DNA of 64,000 bases from Leishmania mexicana MHOM/GT/2001/U1103 (GCF_000234665.1 NC_018324.1:429501-493500); one strand, 5' to 3'. Positions 21,009 through 33,065 are shown, counted from the stretch's first letter. Notes: a model not told the origin generated them from the letters alone. A program made the numbers and translations.

Positions 21009-23330
21009 ATGCGCTGCGCTTCCTTCACACCTACGGCCACGCCCGCCGTGGCGAGAAGCTCCAACTTGCGGCACTACCGCGCGCTGTTGCAAGTCATGAC
21101 CTACGCTGGCCAACGGGAGCAGACAGCAGAGCAAGTGATTCGCGACGCCATGGTGGGGGGTGTGGTGGTGCCCTTCACTGTAATGCACAACACGAATGCG
21201 CTGGCTGTGGCGGTGAAAACTGGAGACCCACCCTGCATCACTCCCCTGGATGCGCCAGTAAGCGCTGACAATTTGTCACGCGAGGAGGTCGGCATAATCA
21301 CACTTCTGATGCCGTCGTCAAAGTTTATTGGGACAGCAGCGTCGCTGCTTGCCGACGGCTTCTTCAGCTTCGCACCGCTATCCTCCACGGTGGACAAGTC
21401 GCGAAGCACCTCCTATCAACATCGCTCCGAGTGCCAGGTTCGCGACCTCTTCACCCTGATTATGCTTCTTTTTCCGGAGTGCTTCATCGCCGAAACACTT
21501 CCACGCACACTTCTGGAGATGCGGGAAGCGGAGGGGTCAGTCTCGGACACGCAGTCGAGCAACCGCGCCGAGAGCGAGGTTCCGCATCCGAGTTCTGTTT
21601 CAAGAGTCAGCCCGCCCATTTCACCCACGCCGCCTATCCTACCGCGCGGCCAGGGTACTCAGTCGGCAGAGCGCATCCACGCGAGCGCGAGCGAGGGTCG
21701 GGGTATCGCAGTTGATGCAGAGTCACTGTCGAACAGCATAGTCGACGCAACAGTTGGCGGCTTCCAGGCTGGACCGCTGGAGGGGTCGCTAGGAGTACTC
21801 ACACCTGCCAAACTCGTTACCACCGACACGGGGGCCACCGATGGAGAGGGGTTGGGAGTCAGCAGCACGAGCGCCTCCATGACGGCAAACTTGATGACAC
21901 TGCCGATCGTGAACGCGGTCCCGCTTTCACTCGACGTGCTTGACGTGCTCCTGGAGTCTCGACAGTCTTTGGCCGTTGTATTGCTCTCCCTGATAAACGA
22001 CGCGGTGCGCGAAGTGCAGTACCGACAGCTTGAGCAGTCTCACACGTCAACAACAGCGACAGGGTCGACGGCAGCTGCAAGACTCCCATCGTGTGAGGGT
22101 GGTGTGCTGCAGTTCTCTGCCGAGGTCCTCCTGACAGCGAAACTGCTGCTCATGTCTGTAATCTCGGCGTCTGCAGTCTGGCGACAAAGATTCTCCAAGA
22201 CAATGGAAAGCGCTAAAGCAGTGCTTCAGGGAGCTGCGATTTTGCCGTTACCTCCGCCATCTCCGTTTCACGTCTTTAGTGAGTTGCTAGGCGAGGACGC
22301 CGAAGGCGCGACGCCGTTTTTAACCGTGCCGGTAGAACGGTGGAGCTGGGGCAAGGAGAAGGACGCACTTGGACAGTGGTACGACCGTTTGCTCGATCGA
22401 CTCCTGGTGGCCACAGACGCCGCCGGTGTGGGACTAGATGCGTACTTGAAGAGCGCGAAGTCGACCGCCGTAAGTTGCGGGCGCAGCGTCTCGGCATTTC
22501 CCGCTCTTCTCCTGCACCAGCCATCCGACGGGCAGCCGGCGGTGGAGATGAATCTTGCGTCTGTAGCGCGATTGAGTGGCTCTGTGCGGCTTCCCTCGTT
22601 ACCCATTCAACAGGGTGAACTGCACTTGCTACTTTGCCCAGGGATGCAGGAAGACAAGACTGGTGTGCCGCAGGCTCGCGGGCACGAGCTTCTGTTGGAT
22701 GCAACGGCGTCGCCTACTGCAGACTTTTTTCAGGCATGTGCGTCCTCGGCGTGCACTGAGGCGCAGCTGCAGGCGTCCGGTGATGCGGTGCCGTGGCTGT
22801 TTCGTCAGCGATTCACAGAACTCTCGACGACTGAGCAGGGCATCGTTACCGCGGCATTGTGTGATCCTGCGACGTTATCGGCGGTGTTGGAGAAGAATGC
22901 CGCAATGCTAGCGCGCCTCACGTTGTGGTGCCGCAACCGTTGGCCACCGACATTAGATGCCTCGACTGTGCTGGCGAGTACAGCGCGCCAGTCGCATGAC
23001 GAAGTCAACGAGAATGAAAGCCCCCAAGCGGTGCACTCGATCGGTGACCAGGTGGAGCAGCACATCCTCTTTCAGCGTCCGTTCAGTGCTTCAGTGGGGC
23101 GATATGTCCGTGAGCTAGTGACCTTGAGGGGGCTGAGCAAGGATGTGCTCGAGGCGTGGATGCGGCACGTATGCACAGGTGCTGATGCTGCAGCTGGTGC
23201 AGCCGTCGACGGCAGTATTGCGTCTCCGCATCGTGCCATGTTCTCAGCTTTGGTGAAGTTTGCGGTGCTACATAATCGGTGGCAGCTCCATCCGGAGGTG
23301 GAGGCGCTGCAAAAGGAGTATGCCATGTAG
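21009..23330 (+). CDS. Large conserved protein of unknown function
   Basis: Encodes 773 residues from the first in-frame ATG; the frame opens upstream at GTG 20982. Mostly hydrophilic and helical without membrane segments. A conserved-looking N-terminal block (about 25-125, for example VMHNTNALAVAVKTG and LLMPSSKFIGTAASLL) is followed by a Ser/Thr/Pro-rich linker (about 170-290) and a long helical C-terminal half that ends with a YVRELVTLRGLSKDVLEAW stretch. I recognise no domain. An overlapping out-of-frame ATG at 20993 opens a 91-codon frame that could compete for initiation if included in the mRNA. Codon use and strand agree with the neighbours, so the gene is real; function unknown. Confidence 0.7.
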   Translation: MRCASFTPTATPAVARSSNLRHYRALLQVMTYAGQREQTAEQVIRDAMVGGVVVPFTVMHNTNALAVAVKTGDPPCITPLDAPVSADNLSREEVGIITLLMPSSKFIGTAASLLADGFFSFAPLSSTVDKSRSTSYQHRSECQVRDLFTLIMLLFPECFIAETLPRTLLEMREAEGSVSDTQSSNRAESEVPHPSSVSRVSPPISPTPPILPRGQGTQSAERIHASASEGRGIAVDAESLSNSIVDATVGGFQAGPLEGSLGVLTPAKLVTTDTGATDGEGLGVSSTSASMTANLMTLPIVNAVPLSLDVLDVLLESRQSLAVVLLSLINDAVREVQYRQLEQSHTSTTATGSTAAARLPSCEGGVLQFSAEVLLTAKLLLMSVISASAVWRQRFSKTMESAKAVLQGAAILPLPPPSPFHVFSELLGEDAEGATPFLTVPVERWSWGKEKDALGQWYDRLLDRLLVATDAAGVGLDAYLKSAKSTAVSCGRSVSAFPALLLHQPSDGQPAVEMNLASVARLSGSVRLPSLPIQQGELHLLLCPGMQEDKTGVPQARGHELLLDATASPTADFFQACASSACTEAQLQASGDAVPWLFRQRFTELSTTEQGIVTAALCDPATLSAVLEKNAAMLARLTLWCRNRWPPTLDASTVLASTARQSHDEVNENESPQAVHSIGDQVEQHILFQRPFSASVGRYVRELVTLRGLSKDVLEAWMRHVCTGADAAAGAAVDGSIASPHRAMFSALVKFAVLHNRWQLHPEVEALQKEYAM

Positions 23331-25137
23331 CCTGAAAGTGACGCTTTTGGCGCGTTGGTCAACAAAAACGGATGGCGGAAGAGGATTCGCGACTTTTCTT
23401 CTAGTCCGACGCAGCGCTACCGCACACAAGCATCCAGCATGCCGACAACGTCCCTTTCTTCGAGTGCTTTTGCATGAAAAACGGGAGGGGGCTTCTGGTG
23501 GCACACCGTTTTGGAATATCGACCCTCCGATCCGTCTTAAAGCTCCTCTGAAAAGCAGACATACACCCACATTCATCATCGACCTGGTGTGCTTCTCTCT
23601 TGCCGTAATGAGGCGCCTTCTCTCCTTTTGTGTGTGTGTGTGTCTGTGTGCATGGCCGGCGCGCTTGTGCTCGAGTGGAATGACACGACTGACTTGTCTG
23701 TCTAGTTTCACACGTACGCATACACACGCATACAGATATATATATATATATTGGACAGCGACGCACAGGCGAAGACACTTGCAAAAGATGATTCAAAGCA
23801 GCTCTCTCTCTATATATATACGTAGTTTTTTTGTTAATCTTGGTAGGTGACTGTGCGCCCCTGGGTGAGAGGAGGGGGGAGGCATACGCATGTGTGTAGA
23901 TTGCTTCCTGCTTTAGTGGGTGGTGGATTGGCGCGCGTTTGTTTGGCTACCGAATCCGTCTACAGGCTCTTTCTTACTGATCGCGCACCTCAGGTGGACT
24001 TCTCTCTTTACGTGCGCGTGCGTGGATGCGTACGCTCTGCTCCAGGACAACGCCGAACCTCTGCAGTGAGGGGTGGGTGGGGGGGGGGGCGCTGTCGCTA
24101 GATTGTTGAATATATATATATATATATGTATAGCATGTGTGATGTGTTTGTTCGTGCCCTTGGTTCCCTTCTCTCCCGCTTCTAAAGCGTCTTTTCGTTT
24201 CACTCTCATGTGCCGCCGACATCCTCTTATTATTTTTTTTGATGAGCTTCTCGTCCGTTCGACCACCCATCGGTGCTCGCTCCTCGTACCACACCACATG
24301 TACCACCGCTGACTTGTGTGTGCTTTTTTTTTCTATTGGTGGTCTCTCTGTGTCGCATTTCATTTTTTTCTATTTGATCGTTTTTTTCGTTTGCTGTGGT
24401 CGTGATCCCGCATTCTGTGCCCCGTGATGAGCACGCACGTCAGCAGCCAAAGAGAAGGAAGAAAGAGAAAACAGAATTCACAGTATCGTCTACTATCCGA
24501 CGTTGTTGATTGCGTTTCGTGTAATGCGCTTGCATCTTTGCCACCACGGGTAGGCGTTGTACACCACACACACACACAGACAGACAGACAGACACATCCG
24601 CCAGGCAGACCTACCACCTTCAGAAGCTCCCCTACCCACACATCCTACTTGCGTCACGTGTAACGTCGACAAGAACACGTGCGACTCGAGTGTCTCAGAC
24701 TAGGACACTCTCAGAAATCAGTGCGACACGTACAATACACCATAATGCGAATTATGAAGCATGAGAGAAAGAGACACAGAAGTCTGCTGTTGCTTCTTGC
24801 ACTCAGCAGGCAGAGTTGTCTGCTCGCTTGGCATACTATCACAATAAAACAAACACCCTTCGTACATTGCTGACTAGAGGACAATGACACCTAACGAGTG
24901 GCCCCTTTTTTTCGTCTCTCGCTCGACTGCCTCGCGCCGACAGGGCCATGGTGCGCACATGGTGCCTTGAGTTGGCCCTTTCTGCTCCACCTTCACCTAC
25001 TCTCACTGTTTCAACCTCGTCTTCTCGTGCGGGTGTATATATGTATATCGACCCTCCTGCTTCCGCCCCCCCCCCTCTCCTCCGCCTCATCCTCTCACCT
25101 GCAACCGATACAGTTCCTTTTCAGATAAGATTCGAAC
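23331..25137. other. Long intergenic spacer rich in microsatellites
   Basis: Contains TG (about 23629-23644), TA (23736-23751, 23811-23820, 24110-24127), a G run (about 24079-24089), CA/CAGA runs (about 24565-24597) and a C run near 25067. A pyrimidine tract with AG sites leads into RPS9. No supported gene. Confidence 0.65.
25123..25124 (+). promoter_or_regulatory. Candidate spliced-leader acceptor AG of RPS9
   Basis: TTCCTTTTCAG ends 14 nt before the ATG at 25138 and follows a long C/T tract. A very short 5' UTR is usual for trypanosomatid ribosomal protein mRNAs. Confidence 0.55.
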
Positions 25138-25707
25138 ATGCGCAACTACAACAACTTCAACCGCGTGTGGAAGGCGCCGCGCCGTCCGTTCGAGAAGGAG
25201 CGCCTCGACCGCGAGATGAAGCTGTGCGGGCAGTACGGTCTGCGCTGCAAGCGTGAGATCTGGCGCGTGAACATGACGCTGTCCAAGATGCGCCGCACGG
25301 CCCGCCTGCTGCTGACGCTGCCGGAGAACCACCCCCGCCGCCTGCTGGAGGGTTCCGCCATCATGCGCCGCTGCCACGAGTATGGCTTCCTCGACGAGGA
25401 GAAGGACAAGCTGGATTACGTGCTGTCGCTGACGGTGCCGGACATTCTCGAACGCCGCCTGCAGACCATCGTCTTCAAGGCCGGTCTCGCCAAGTCCGTG
25501 CACCACGCCCGCGTCCTGATTCAGCAGCGCCACATCGCCGTCGCCAAGCAGATTGTGACGATCCCGTCCTTCATCGTGCGCGTGAGCAGTGAGCGTCACA
25601 TCGCCTTCGCTGACGCTTCGCCGTTCGGCAACGGCCGCCCTGGCCGCGTCAAGCGTGTGCGCGCGAAGGCCGCCAAGCGCCGCGCCGGCGGCGACGACGA
25701 CAAGTAA
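25138..25707 (+). CDS. RPS9: 40S ribosomal protein S9 (uS4)
   Basis: Encodes 189 residues, the usual size for eukaryotic S9. It binds 18S rRNA early in small-subunit assembly and lies near the mRNA entry site. The N-terminal RNA-binding helices contain the family's [17 protein letters not shown] and KREIWRV blocks. The S4 domain (about 107-170) has [32 protein letters not shown] and a basic Arg/Lys/Ala-rich tail ending in GGDDDK. Codon use is strongly biased to GC-ending codons, as in highly expressed genes. It is followed by aldolase, another highly expressed gene. Confidence 0.98.
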   Translation: MRNYNNFNRVWKAPRRPFEKERLDREMKLCGQYGLRCKREIWRVNMTLSKMRRTARLLLTLPENHPRRLLEGSAIMRRCHEYGFLDEEKDKLDYVLSLTVPDILERRLQTIVFKAGLAKSVHHARVLIQQRHIAVAKQIVTIPSFIVRVSSERHIAFADASPFGNGRPGRVKRVRAKAAKRRAGGDDDK

Positions 25708-26679
25708 GATGGAATAAACGACACAAGGGTGCCGCAATGGCGTGGGGACGCGTTGTGCAGGCTGTAGGTGTTTGCCTTTCATGCGATCGGCAGTTCGTGA
25801 GTCGGATGAAGATGAGCCTGTGCCTCCACTGCAGGTGCCACTGCCTCGTCGTGTACCTTTCGGCTTCTTGTGTTGCACGTGTAGAGCGACCCGACTCCCT
25901 TTCGCGTCCGTTGTGTACTCGACACTGATTCGGCACGTGAACGACGTTGTGAACACGCCCCGTTTGCTTCGTTTCGTTTTTTGTTTTGCTTTCCTCTATG
26001 ATCATCATTTCACCACCTGAATTTCTAAACAAACCATGCGCACCCACGCACGACCACGGCAGGAGTTGTCGCTGGGGGTTTTCTCAGCGAGGACGTCATC
26101 CCGGTATTGCCCGTACCGTCTGGCGTTTCTCTCGTCTGAGCTCTCGGACGGCACGAATCCGTCTTCGCGTGCCACTGACTATCCGCCGCTGTGTTTGCTT
26201 GCATGTTTGACGTTCATAAGCGAACGGCGACAGTAACGTGGCAGGCGCGGCGGGAGAGCAGAAGTGGATATCGAGTAGGGATGTGGAGTCGTTGGCAGCT
26301 CCATGGGTGGCAGTGTTTTTTTCGCGGCTTGCCATCCAGAAGAGCGTCCCTCCCCCAGTCTGATATCTGTCTGTGCGTGTGTGTGTGTGTTTGTGCGCTC
26401 CGTGCGACCTCGAAGGACTGTAGTGCGAGCGACCCTATCACCCACCGTACATGGGCCGCTCTGCGCCTCTGCGTTTTATGTGCGCTTCCACTCTCCGCTT
26501 CACTGCATCGCCCACGCGCCTCTCACCACCGCCACCGTGGAAACGTCCTACACAATACGCGCCTCCCGCGCGGCTTCACAGTAAACTAGGTTCTTCAAGC
26601 TCGAGGTCAATCCACCACTATCTCATATTATACACACCCCATATCCCCCACACCCCTTTTACCATTCAACACATCCGCC
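25708..26679. other. Spacer between RPS9 and aldolase
   Basis: 3' UTR of RPS9 and 5' flank of aldolase. Contains a TG run (about 26376-26392) and C/A-rich sequence at 26600-26679. No supported gene. Confidence 0.6.
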
Positions 26680-27795
26680 ATGTCGCGTGTGACGGTCTTC
26701 CAGAGCCAGCTGCCGGCGCACAACCGGCTCAAGACGCCGTACGAGTCGGAGCTCGTTGCGACGGTGAAGAAGCTGACGACACCTGGCAAAGGCCTGCTGG
26801 CGGCGGACGAGTCAATCGGCTCTTGCATGAAGCGGTTTGAGCCGATCGGGCTGAGCAACACCGAGGAGCACCGCCGGCAGTACCGTGCGCTGATGCTTGA
26901 GGCGGAGGGCCTCGAGCAGTACATCAGCGGTGTCATCCTGCACGACGAGACGGTTGGCCAGAAGGCGGCGAACGGGCAGACGTTCCCCGAGTACCTGACG
27001 ACTCGCGGTGTTGTGCCCGGGATCAAGACGGACATGGGACTGTGTCCGCTGCTCGAGGGCGCAGAGGGCGAGCAGATGACGGAAGGCCTGGACGGCTACG
27101 CGAAGCGTGCGTCTGCCTACTACAAGAAAGGCTGCCGCTTCTGCAAGTGGCGCAATGTGTACAAGATCCAGAACGGGACGGTGTCGGAGGCGGCAGTGCG
27201 CTTCAACGCGGAGACGCTCGCGCGCTACGCGATCCTGTCACAGATGAGTGGGCTTGTGCCGATCGTGGAACCGGAAGTGATGATTGACGGCAAGCACGAT
27301 ATTGACACGTGCCAGCGCGTGTCAGAGCACGTGTGGCGCGAGGTGGTGGCGGCGCTGCAGCGCCACGGCGTTATTTGGGAGGGCTGCCTTCTGAAGCCGA
27401 ACATGGTGGTTCCCGGTGCCGAGTCCGGCAAGACGGCGACACCGGAACAGGTGGCGCACTACACGGTGATGACTCTTGCGCGCACGATGCCGGCGATGCT
27501 GCCTGGCGTGATGTTCCTTTCCGGTGGGCTGAGCGAGGTCCAGGCGAGCGAGTACCTGAACGCAATTAACAAAAGCCCGCTGCCACGGCCGTATTTCCTC
27601 AGTTTCTCGTACGCGCGCGCGCTTCAATCTTCTGCGCTAAAGGCGTGGGGTGGAAAGGAGTCTGGCGTTCCTGCCGGACGCCGCGCTTTCTTGCACCGCG
27701 CGCGCATGAACTCGTTGGCGCAGCTTGGCAAGTACAAGCGCGCCGACGACGACGCCTCCACGTCGTCCCTGTACGTCAAGGGCAATACGTATTAA
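26680..27795 (+). CDS. ALD: Fructose-bisphosphate aldolase, class I, glycosomal
   Basis: Encodes 371 residues. It cleaves fructose-1,6-bisphosphate to DHAP and glyceraldehyde-3-phosphate in glycolysis and runs in reverse in gluconeogenesis. Catalytic residues are visible: Asp43 (AADES), Lys116 (GIKTDMG), Lys156 (CKWRNV), Glu198 (VEPEV) and the Schiff-base Lys239 ([11 protein letters not shown]). The phosphate-binding SGG (281-283) and Arg312 are present, as is the C-terminal Tyr371 needed for full activity. The N-terminus RVTVFQSQL (3-11) fits the PTS2 rule R-[LVI]-x5-[HQ]-[LA], directing import into the glycosome, where trypanosomatids keep early glycolysis. Start at 26680 is required to include the PTS2. 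Confidence 0.98.
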   Translation: MSRVTVFQSQLPAHNRLKTPYESELVATVKKLTTPGKGLLAADESIGSCMKRFEPIGLSNTEEHRRQYRALMLEAEGLEQYISGVILHDETVGQKAANGQTFPEYLTTRGVVPGIKTDMGLCPLLEGAEGEQMTEGLDGYAKRASAYYKKGCRFCKWRNVYKIQNGTVSEAAVRFNAETLARYAILSQMSGLVPIVEPEVMIDGKHDIDTCQRVSEHVWREVVAALQRHGVIWEGCLLKPNMVVPGAESGKTATPEQVAHYTVMTLARTMPAMLPGVMFLSGGLSEVQASEYLNAINKSPLPRPYFLSFSYARALQSSALKAWGGKESGVPAGRRAFLHRARMNSLAQLGKYKRADDDASTSSLYVKGNTY

Positions 27796-30687
27796 ACCCC
27801 CTTTTTTTTGCGCGTCATGTTCGAGATGACGGGGATGACTGCGCGACTCTTTTCTGTGAATCGAGGGCATTGAAAAGACGGGGTCTCTCGTTTTCTTTTT
27901 CCTTTGCAAGCGCAGCCCATTCAGTTGCGATTTGTATGTTGACGGAGCCTCTCTCAGGCGGGTGCCCCGACTTTTTGAGTTCGGATGTAAAGGGCTCAAA
28001 TGCGCCCCTTCTCATCTCACGCAGTGGCGACAGCCGACAGGCTGTTGACGCAGTGGGAGGATGCGGGTGTGCGCGCCGTAACTTCTCTTTATCTTTGTGG
28101 ACATTCCAAAGGACGCTGCACGGTTACCAAGGAGGGAGTAGTGCCCTACTCTGCATTCTCCTCATCTCGCCGTTCCCCTGCCATCCCTCTCTTCACAAAC
28201 ATCAAAAGAGAAGTAACGCGTGCGCGACAGAAGCTAAGTGCACAACGTGTATGGGGGACTTGTGTCCTGCATGTATACATATATATATATACATGTACGC
28301 ACATGGGGACACACTGATCGCTCCTGAAGTAGACGACGAGGCACGTCATCTGCACGCTACTGAGTAGGTTGCATCGTGCCCTGTCAAGCAGCATCAATGG
28401 AGATATTATCGCTCCCGTTCCTCCGTACATACACATACACATCTACCTATATCGAGATCTATATATATTGTGCGTTACTGGTGGCGTCGCTGCGTGGGCA
28501 CAAGGCCTCTTTGCTGGTTCTCCTTCTTTTTTTTTCGTCTTCTTTGCCCTTCTTGTTTTTTTTTTGATCTATCTACAGTTCCTTGTGGCGATGTATCCCG
28601 TGGTAAATCCCGGCATGCACACCCAGGCACACCCAGGCACACACAGGCACACACAGGCTGAGACACCACAAAGAAAGAACGAAAAAAAAAAAAGAAACTA
28701 AAACGACATGCAACAACAACAACAAAGGAACCGAAGAAAAAAATGAAAGAAGAGCGTTTGCTGAACGAATGATGCTTCGACAACGTTTGAATGAAAAACA
28801 AAAAAAAAGGAAACAACAACAGCAGCAGCATTCTGTTTTTTTTCTCTGTGTGTGTGCGCGTCTGCGTTAGCGAACATTCTACCACAAACAGCACAAACAG
28901 GCATACGCATAATGAGCTGCCGGTCGTCTAGCTCTCTTACACCATGCTTAAACCCACGCCATCTGCGACGCGCCGTCCTGCCCAGGAAATCGAGCAATGC
29001 ATCCCATCAGCCTCCTCATGTCCTTCCTCGCCCCCTTCATCGCGCATATGCTGCGCGATCGGCGCCAGACGGAGACGCGGCGTGGACTGTGTGCCTTTGC
29101 TCCAAAGCGGGACGCGTCCAGGGTAATATGCTCGAGGGCGAGGGCCGGGGGGGTAATCCAGGTGCACTGCAGGACACGCGCAGGGAGGAAAGCCACCAGC
29201 CGCAGGCCAGGGCCCTGTGCGTCCTTGCACATCCCGCCTGTGTGCCATGCCTCCTCCCTCTCAGTCGCCTCAGCACGCGGCATGTCAGCACATGGCGCGC
29301 GGCGACGCTTCCCATTGGACTCTGGGGGACCCGGTGGTGCAAGTCAGGGGTGCTCTCATCACGCCTCCGGCATCCCTGCCCTATGAAAGCCCAACACGGT
29401 CGGATGGAGAAGGTATGCCGCGTGTCTCGCACACACGCACATCGGCGCTGTCCCGTATGCATCTCTTCGCACCTTTTCACGTAATCCCTCTTGCTCCTTT
29501 GCTCCCCCTGGATGTTATCCTTGGATGTGATGCCCGGTCCCCCAGCTGTGCATGACAGCCCCTGCGCACAGCGCACACATGTGTGTGCGTCCTGGGGCCT
29601 CTTTCAGGACGACGTTGTTGTTGTCTGTGTGACCCGCTTTCTGCACCTTCCAGTTCCATGGATGCCATGAATGGTGTCTGAAGAGGATGCCGGCTTCTGC
29701 TGGAACAGGTGGGGGCGCTGGTATGCGTCTGTGGCGGCCGTGGGCAGTCCACCCTCTGCTGCATCTGCACGCCTCTCATTAGGAGTGAGTGTGTGTCACG
29801 CAGGGAAGGGGGCCGCGGATAGGCATGCGCGTGCCAACAGAAGGCTCACAGCTTGTCCTGCTGAAGGGGACACAGAGGGGCATCCTTAGACACCCGAGGG
29901 GGAAGCCCCTGCAGCGGGAGTGAGACGTGCGTCACGAGGTTCCTGCATGCAGTGGCTCCCCGCTACTGGATGCTGTACCACGCACCGGTGAGTGTGCACC
30001 TACTTTTGAGGGGGCTCAGTTGCACAAATTGCTCAACCCCAGAAGGCGAATTGTAGTGAGATCTGCATAACATCCTTGTCCGCGGAGGATATGAAGAGTG
30101 TGGTGTGATGAGCACAGAAGGCGTCCTGTTGCGTTGCACACTCGGGGGGGGCACGGCCATGATGAGGCGAACAGGGCCCTGGGCGGAGGATGTTCGGGCG
30201 ACACGGCATTCAAGCTTGGCTATCTTCGAGTTGCTCTTGTTCTAGCGAACACTGGCGAGACGATGGTCTGAGAGAGCCATGATGCGGCGAGTGTGGTGCG
30301 GCCCGTGGCCGGGCCTCTGAGGCGCCGTGATGTAGGGGGCCCAGCATGCGGGCGGTAGAGTCGACAAACGCCGCGGATTTCGTTGTACCTTGCTGCCGTG
30401 GCACTGACTTCTTTAGGGAGCAGGCCCAGAAGGTCTTCCTCGGAGCGTGATGAGGAAGGCAGGCCGTACTGCTGCAGCTGGAGACCTGTCTCGCCGAATG
30501 GCCGCGCAGCCGCTTTCTGTGTCGATGCCTCATCATGCGCCCCACTCCTCTCTCTGCTGCACGCTGGCACGCGGCTGGTGAGTGGTTCTCGAAGCACGGT
30601 GGTGCAGGGGAGCCGCCCAGCCGTGAGCCGCGCAGACACGCACACGTCAACACGAGGCACTCACACTTGTGCCCCTTGTGAAGGGCC
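27796..30687. other. Long spacer from aldolase 3' UTR into the GC-rich amastin/tuzin island
   Basis: The first kilobase is ordinary spacer with TA runs (28276-28290, 28460-28468) and a 10-bp tandem repeat at 28621-28657. An unusual A-rich zone follows (about 28680-28830). From about 28900 the composition turns GC-rich and stays so. No protein-like frame is evident up to the tuzin remnant; 30504-30687 is shared with the copy at 37742-37925. Confidence 0.6.
28621..28657. repeat. Short tandem repeat, unit about 10 bp
   Basis: Four near-perfect units of ACMCAGGCAC directly precede the A-rich zone. Confidence 0.8.
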
Positions 30688-33065
30688 ATGCGGCGAGGCT
30701 TCGCGGGCATTGTCCTGAGTCTCTTTGGTTTGGTGTCGGTTGCCGGCGTGGAGTGGTGGATGCGGCGGCGTGGACTCTGTGTTGTCGCACGGCGGTCACT
30801 GGCGTGAGTGTGTGGGCAGCGCGCCTGGCCCTCTGCCGTCACCGAGAAGGCGGTGGAATAGTCGAGAAGGGCTCTTGGCTGGTGTGGGCCCGACGCACCC
30901 GGCGAGCGTTTTCGAGGACGGCGGCGCAGCTGCTGACGGTGGATGCTGGCACGCGGGTGACGGTCAGGATGGAGAAGGATACCTCGAGCACAGCGGCGGT
31001 GGCGCAGTCCGCCATGCAGATGATGGGCACTATCGTAAAGGTGGACGGAGATGCCACGTATGTTATACTAATGGGGAGCGGCGAAGTGGAGCTCTCTGTG
31101 TGTACGTGAGCGCATTGTTGTGCTGCAGCCGCCGAAGAAGCTGCTCCACAGCGCGAGGCTGGTTGCGCTGGTAGGCTGGCTGCGCTCCTGCGTGCACGAC
31201 CCGCGGAACGTCGAGGCCATCGCGCTGATCCTGTTTAGCGGCGGCTGGCGGGCGGAGCGGATGCACCTGCTGGATGGCGTGGATCTCCCGCCGCTCGTGT
31301 TTGTGTCGACGGTGGAGCTGGACAGTATTATGGAGAAGGCGCAGTGGAGGCGCGACCACTACAGGGCGATGGGCGTGCTGCGCCGCGAGCGGACGAGGAA
31401 AGAGAAGGTGCGCTACGCCATGGCCAAGTACATGGGCACCATGAGCTGCATTGCCGGCGTGCTGGTGGTCGGCTACGTGTTCACGACGGACCCGCGCGCG
31501 CACCGGCGGCCGACGAGGCCTTGGCTGTGCGATGCGAGGACGAGGAGGCGCTTGTGCGCGATGTGCTGACGCCGATGGCGGCGTCGCATCCCCGCATGGT
31601 TGCCCTCGCCGGTGGCTCTTACGGCGGCCGGTGTGTGCCGTGTCGCGGCGCGGTACGCGTGGAGGGGGTGCCGCTGGTTCACGTCGACGTGGGCGGCACG
31701 AAGGACACCCTGCGCAGCGTTGTCGAGGCCCTGGGGGTGGGCAGTGGGGAGGTGTGCGGCGACCTGCTGGGTTGTGCGGAGGAGGCCATGCGGGGCGCGA
31801 CCGTGAAGGGCAGCGGCCGCCTTCCGTCTTTGGTGATGAGGCTGCGCGAGGGCAGTGATCTGGGCAGAGTGTACGGCGAAGTTTTGAGCCTGGTGAGCCA
31901 GTGCCAGGCCTGCCATATCATCCTGGAGGTGCCGATGAAGGCTCTGACCCCCTCGAACGTGTCGTTGCGGAGGCTGGATTGTTACTGCATCGCACCCTTC
32001 TCCCGCGGGCAGGCGTCCGCCTACACGGAACACGCGCTGGATCTGGTGTACTTTGTGGAGGTGGTGGGGACGCGCAGCAGCGACGTCGACGAGCTGTGCA
32101 CTGCGCTGCGCCAGCGCGGCGCGGACCCGGTCGCGTACACGAGCCTCATGCTTGTGAGAGCGATGCGTCGGCTGCAAGCTGTGCTGGGACCGCCCGGCTC
32201 GCCTGCGCGTGCGGCGATCTGACAGCTCGCCTCGATGCCGTACACCGACGGCGTGCGTGATGACGCCATTGGAGCGATGCCGGTTTTGGGGCAGCCAGAT
32301 GTGCCAGAGGTGGTGCTGTACGATCCGGTGCAGGACGAGTGGCGGTTCGCGCAGCCGGCTGAGGGCGTTCCGCTGGAGGTGCCTTTGCGCCGGCTGCTTC
32401 TCAGTGTGCCAAGGGGACGGAGTGAAGGCGCAGCAGGGCTGCGTCCGTCCTTGGAGACTGGCTGTTTGATGGGCATGGCCGAGAGAGAAGGCGGCGCAGG
32501 GCAGCCGCTCAAGAGCTGCGTCCGACCGCGTCAGCTCTGGCGTGCAGGGCGCTGCGTGGCGGCGTTTCTCGTGGGTGTGACGGCGTGTGCGATCCGCCTT
32601 CCCTTCGTGGTGCGCTGTCGGGTTGCGGTAGTGGCCAGTGCCGGCGCGGTCTCCTGTGTGTCTTGCGAGACGAGCATGACTGGGCCGCGTGCCGCCGTGG
32701 TGACGTCTGCGCGGCGGCGTCAGCGGTGTGCGGACGGCGAGCGACATTGCCTGGTGCCTGATGGAGAACCTCCCGTGCCGCGAGGTGACTCTCAGGTGCG
32801 CGGGCGTGCGTGGCGTGTGTGTGCCTGGCAGGAACGTGGCAGCACAGCCGCAACGCCACTGCGTCCCCTTTGTCGTTGAGAAAGGGGGAGGGCGCACCGC
32901 TGTGCCCGTGCCGTGCTGAGTGGGCACGGACACGCCACCGCCGCGTGCGTCGTCTCTCTTGCTGCACCGCGATGCTGAAAGGCTGGTGCACCAGGTGCCC
33001 TGTCGGGCCTGTGTGTCTGTGTGTGTGTGTGTGTGTGTGTGAAGTGCGCGTCTCACAGAATGCCG
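30504..33065 (+). repeat. Segmental duplication, copy 1 (tuzin and downstream flank)
   Basis: Nearly identical to 37742-39119. The alignment is colinear from 30504 to 30932, skips 30933-32096 in the other copy, then is colinear again from 32097. The offset is a constant 6074 downstream of the deletion, to about 33000 where a TG run differs in length. Confidence 0.85.
30688..32408 (+). pseudogene. Tuzin pseudogene 1 (frame changes and in-frame stop)
   Basis: Tuzins are trypanosomatid proteins of unknown function whose genes alternate with amastins. Recognisable parts are an N-terminal hydrophobic start (MRRGFAGIVLSLFGLV), a mid-region ending YVFTTD, and a C-terminal domain with HVDVGGTKDTLRSVVEALGV, LREGSDLGRVYGE, VEVVGT and LYDPVQDEW. 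The nucleotide-binding-like loop is degenerate here (GGSYGGRC). The coding signal changes frame at about 30800, 31095 (a TG run) and 31495 (a CG run). A TGA at 32220 interrupts the last block, which continues in the same frame to about 32408. At least three frame changes plus a nonsense codon make it a pseudogene unless assembly errors explain them. The boundaries of the ancestral gene are approximate. Confidence 0.88.

Noticed and set aside
28852..29484. 210-codon plus-strand frame between aldolase and tuzin
   Set aside because: Cys/Arg/Ser-rich, no domain, and no polypyrimidine/AG context at its start; probably GC-driven.
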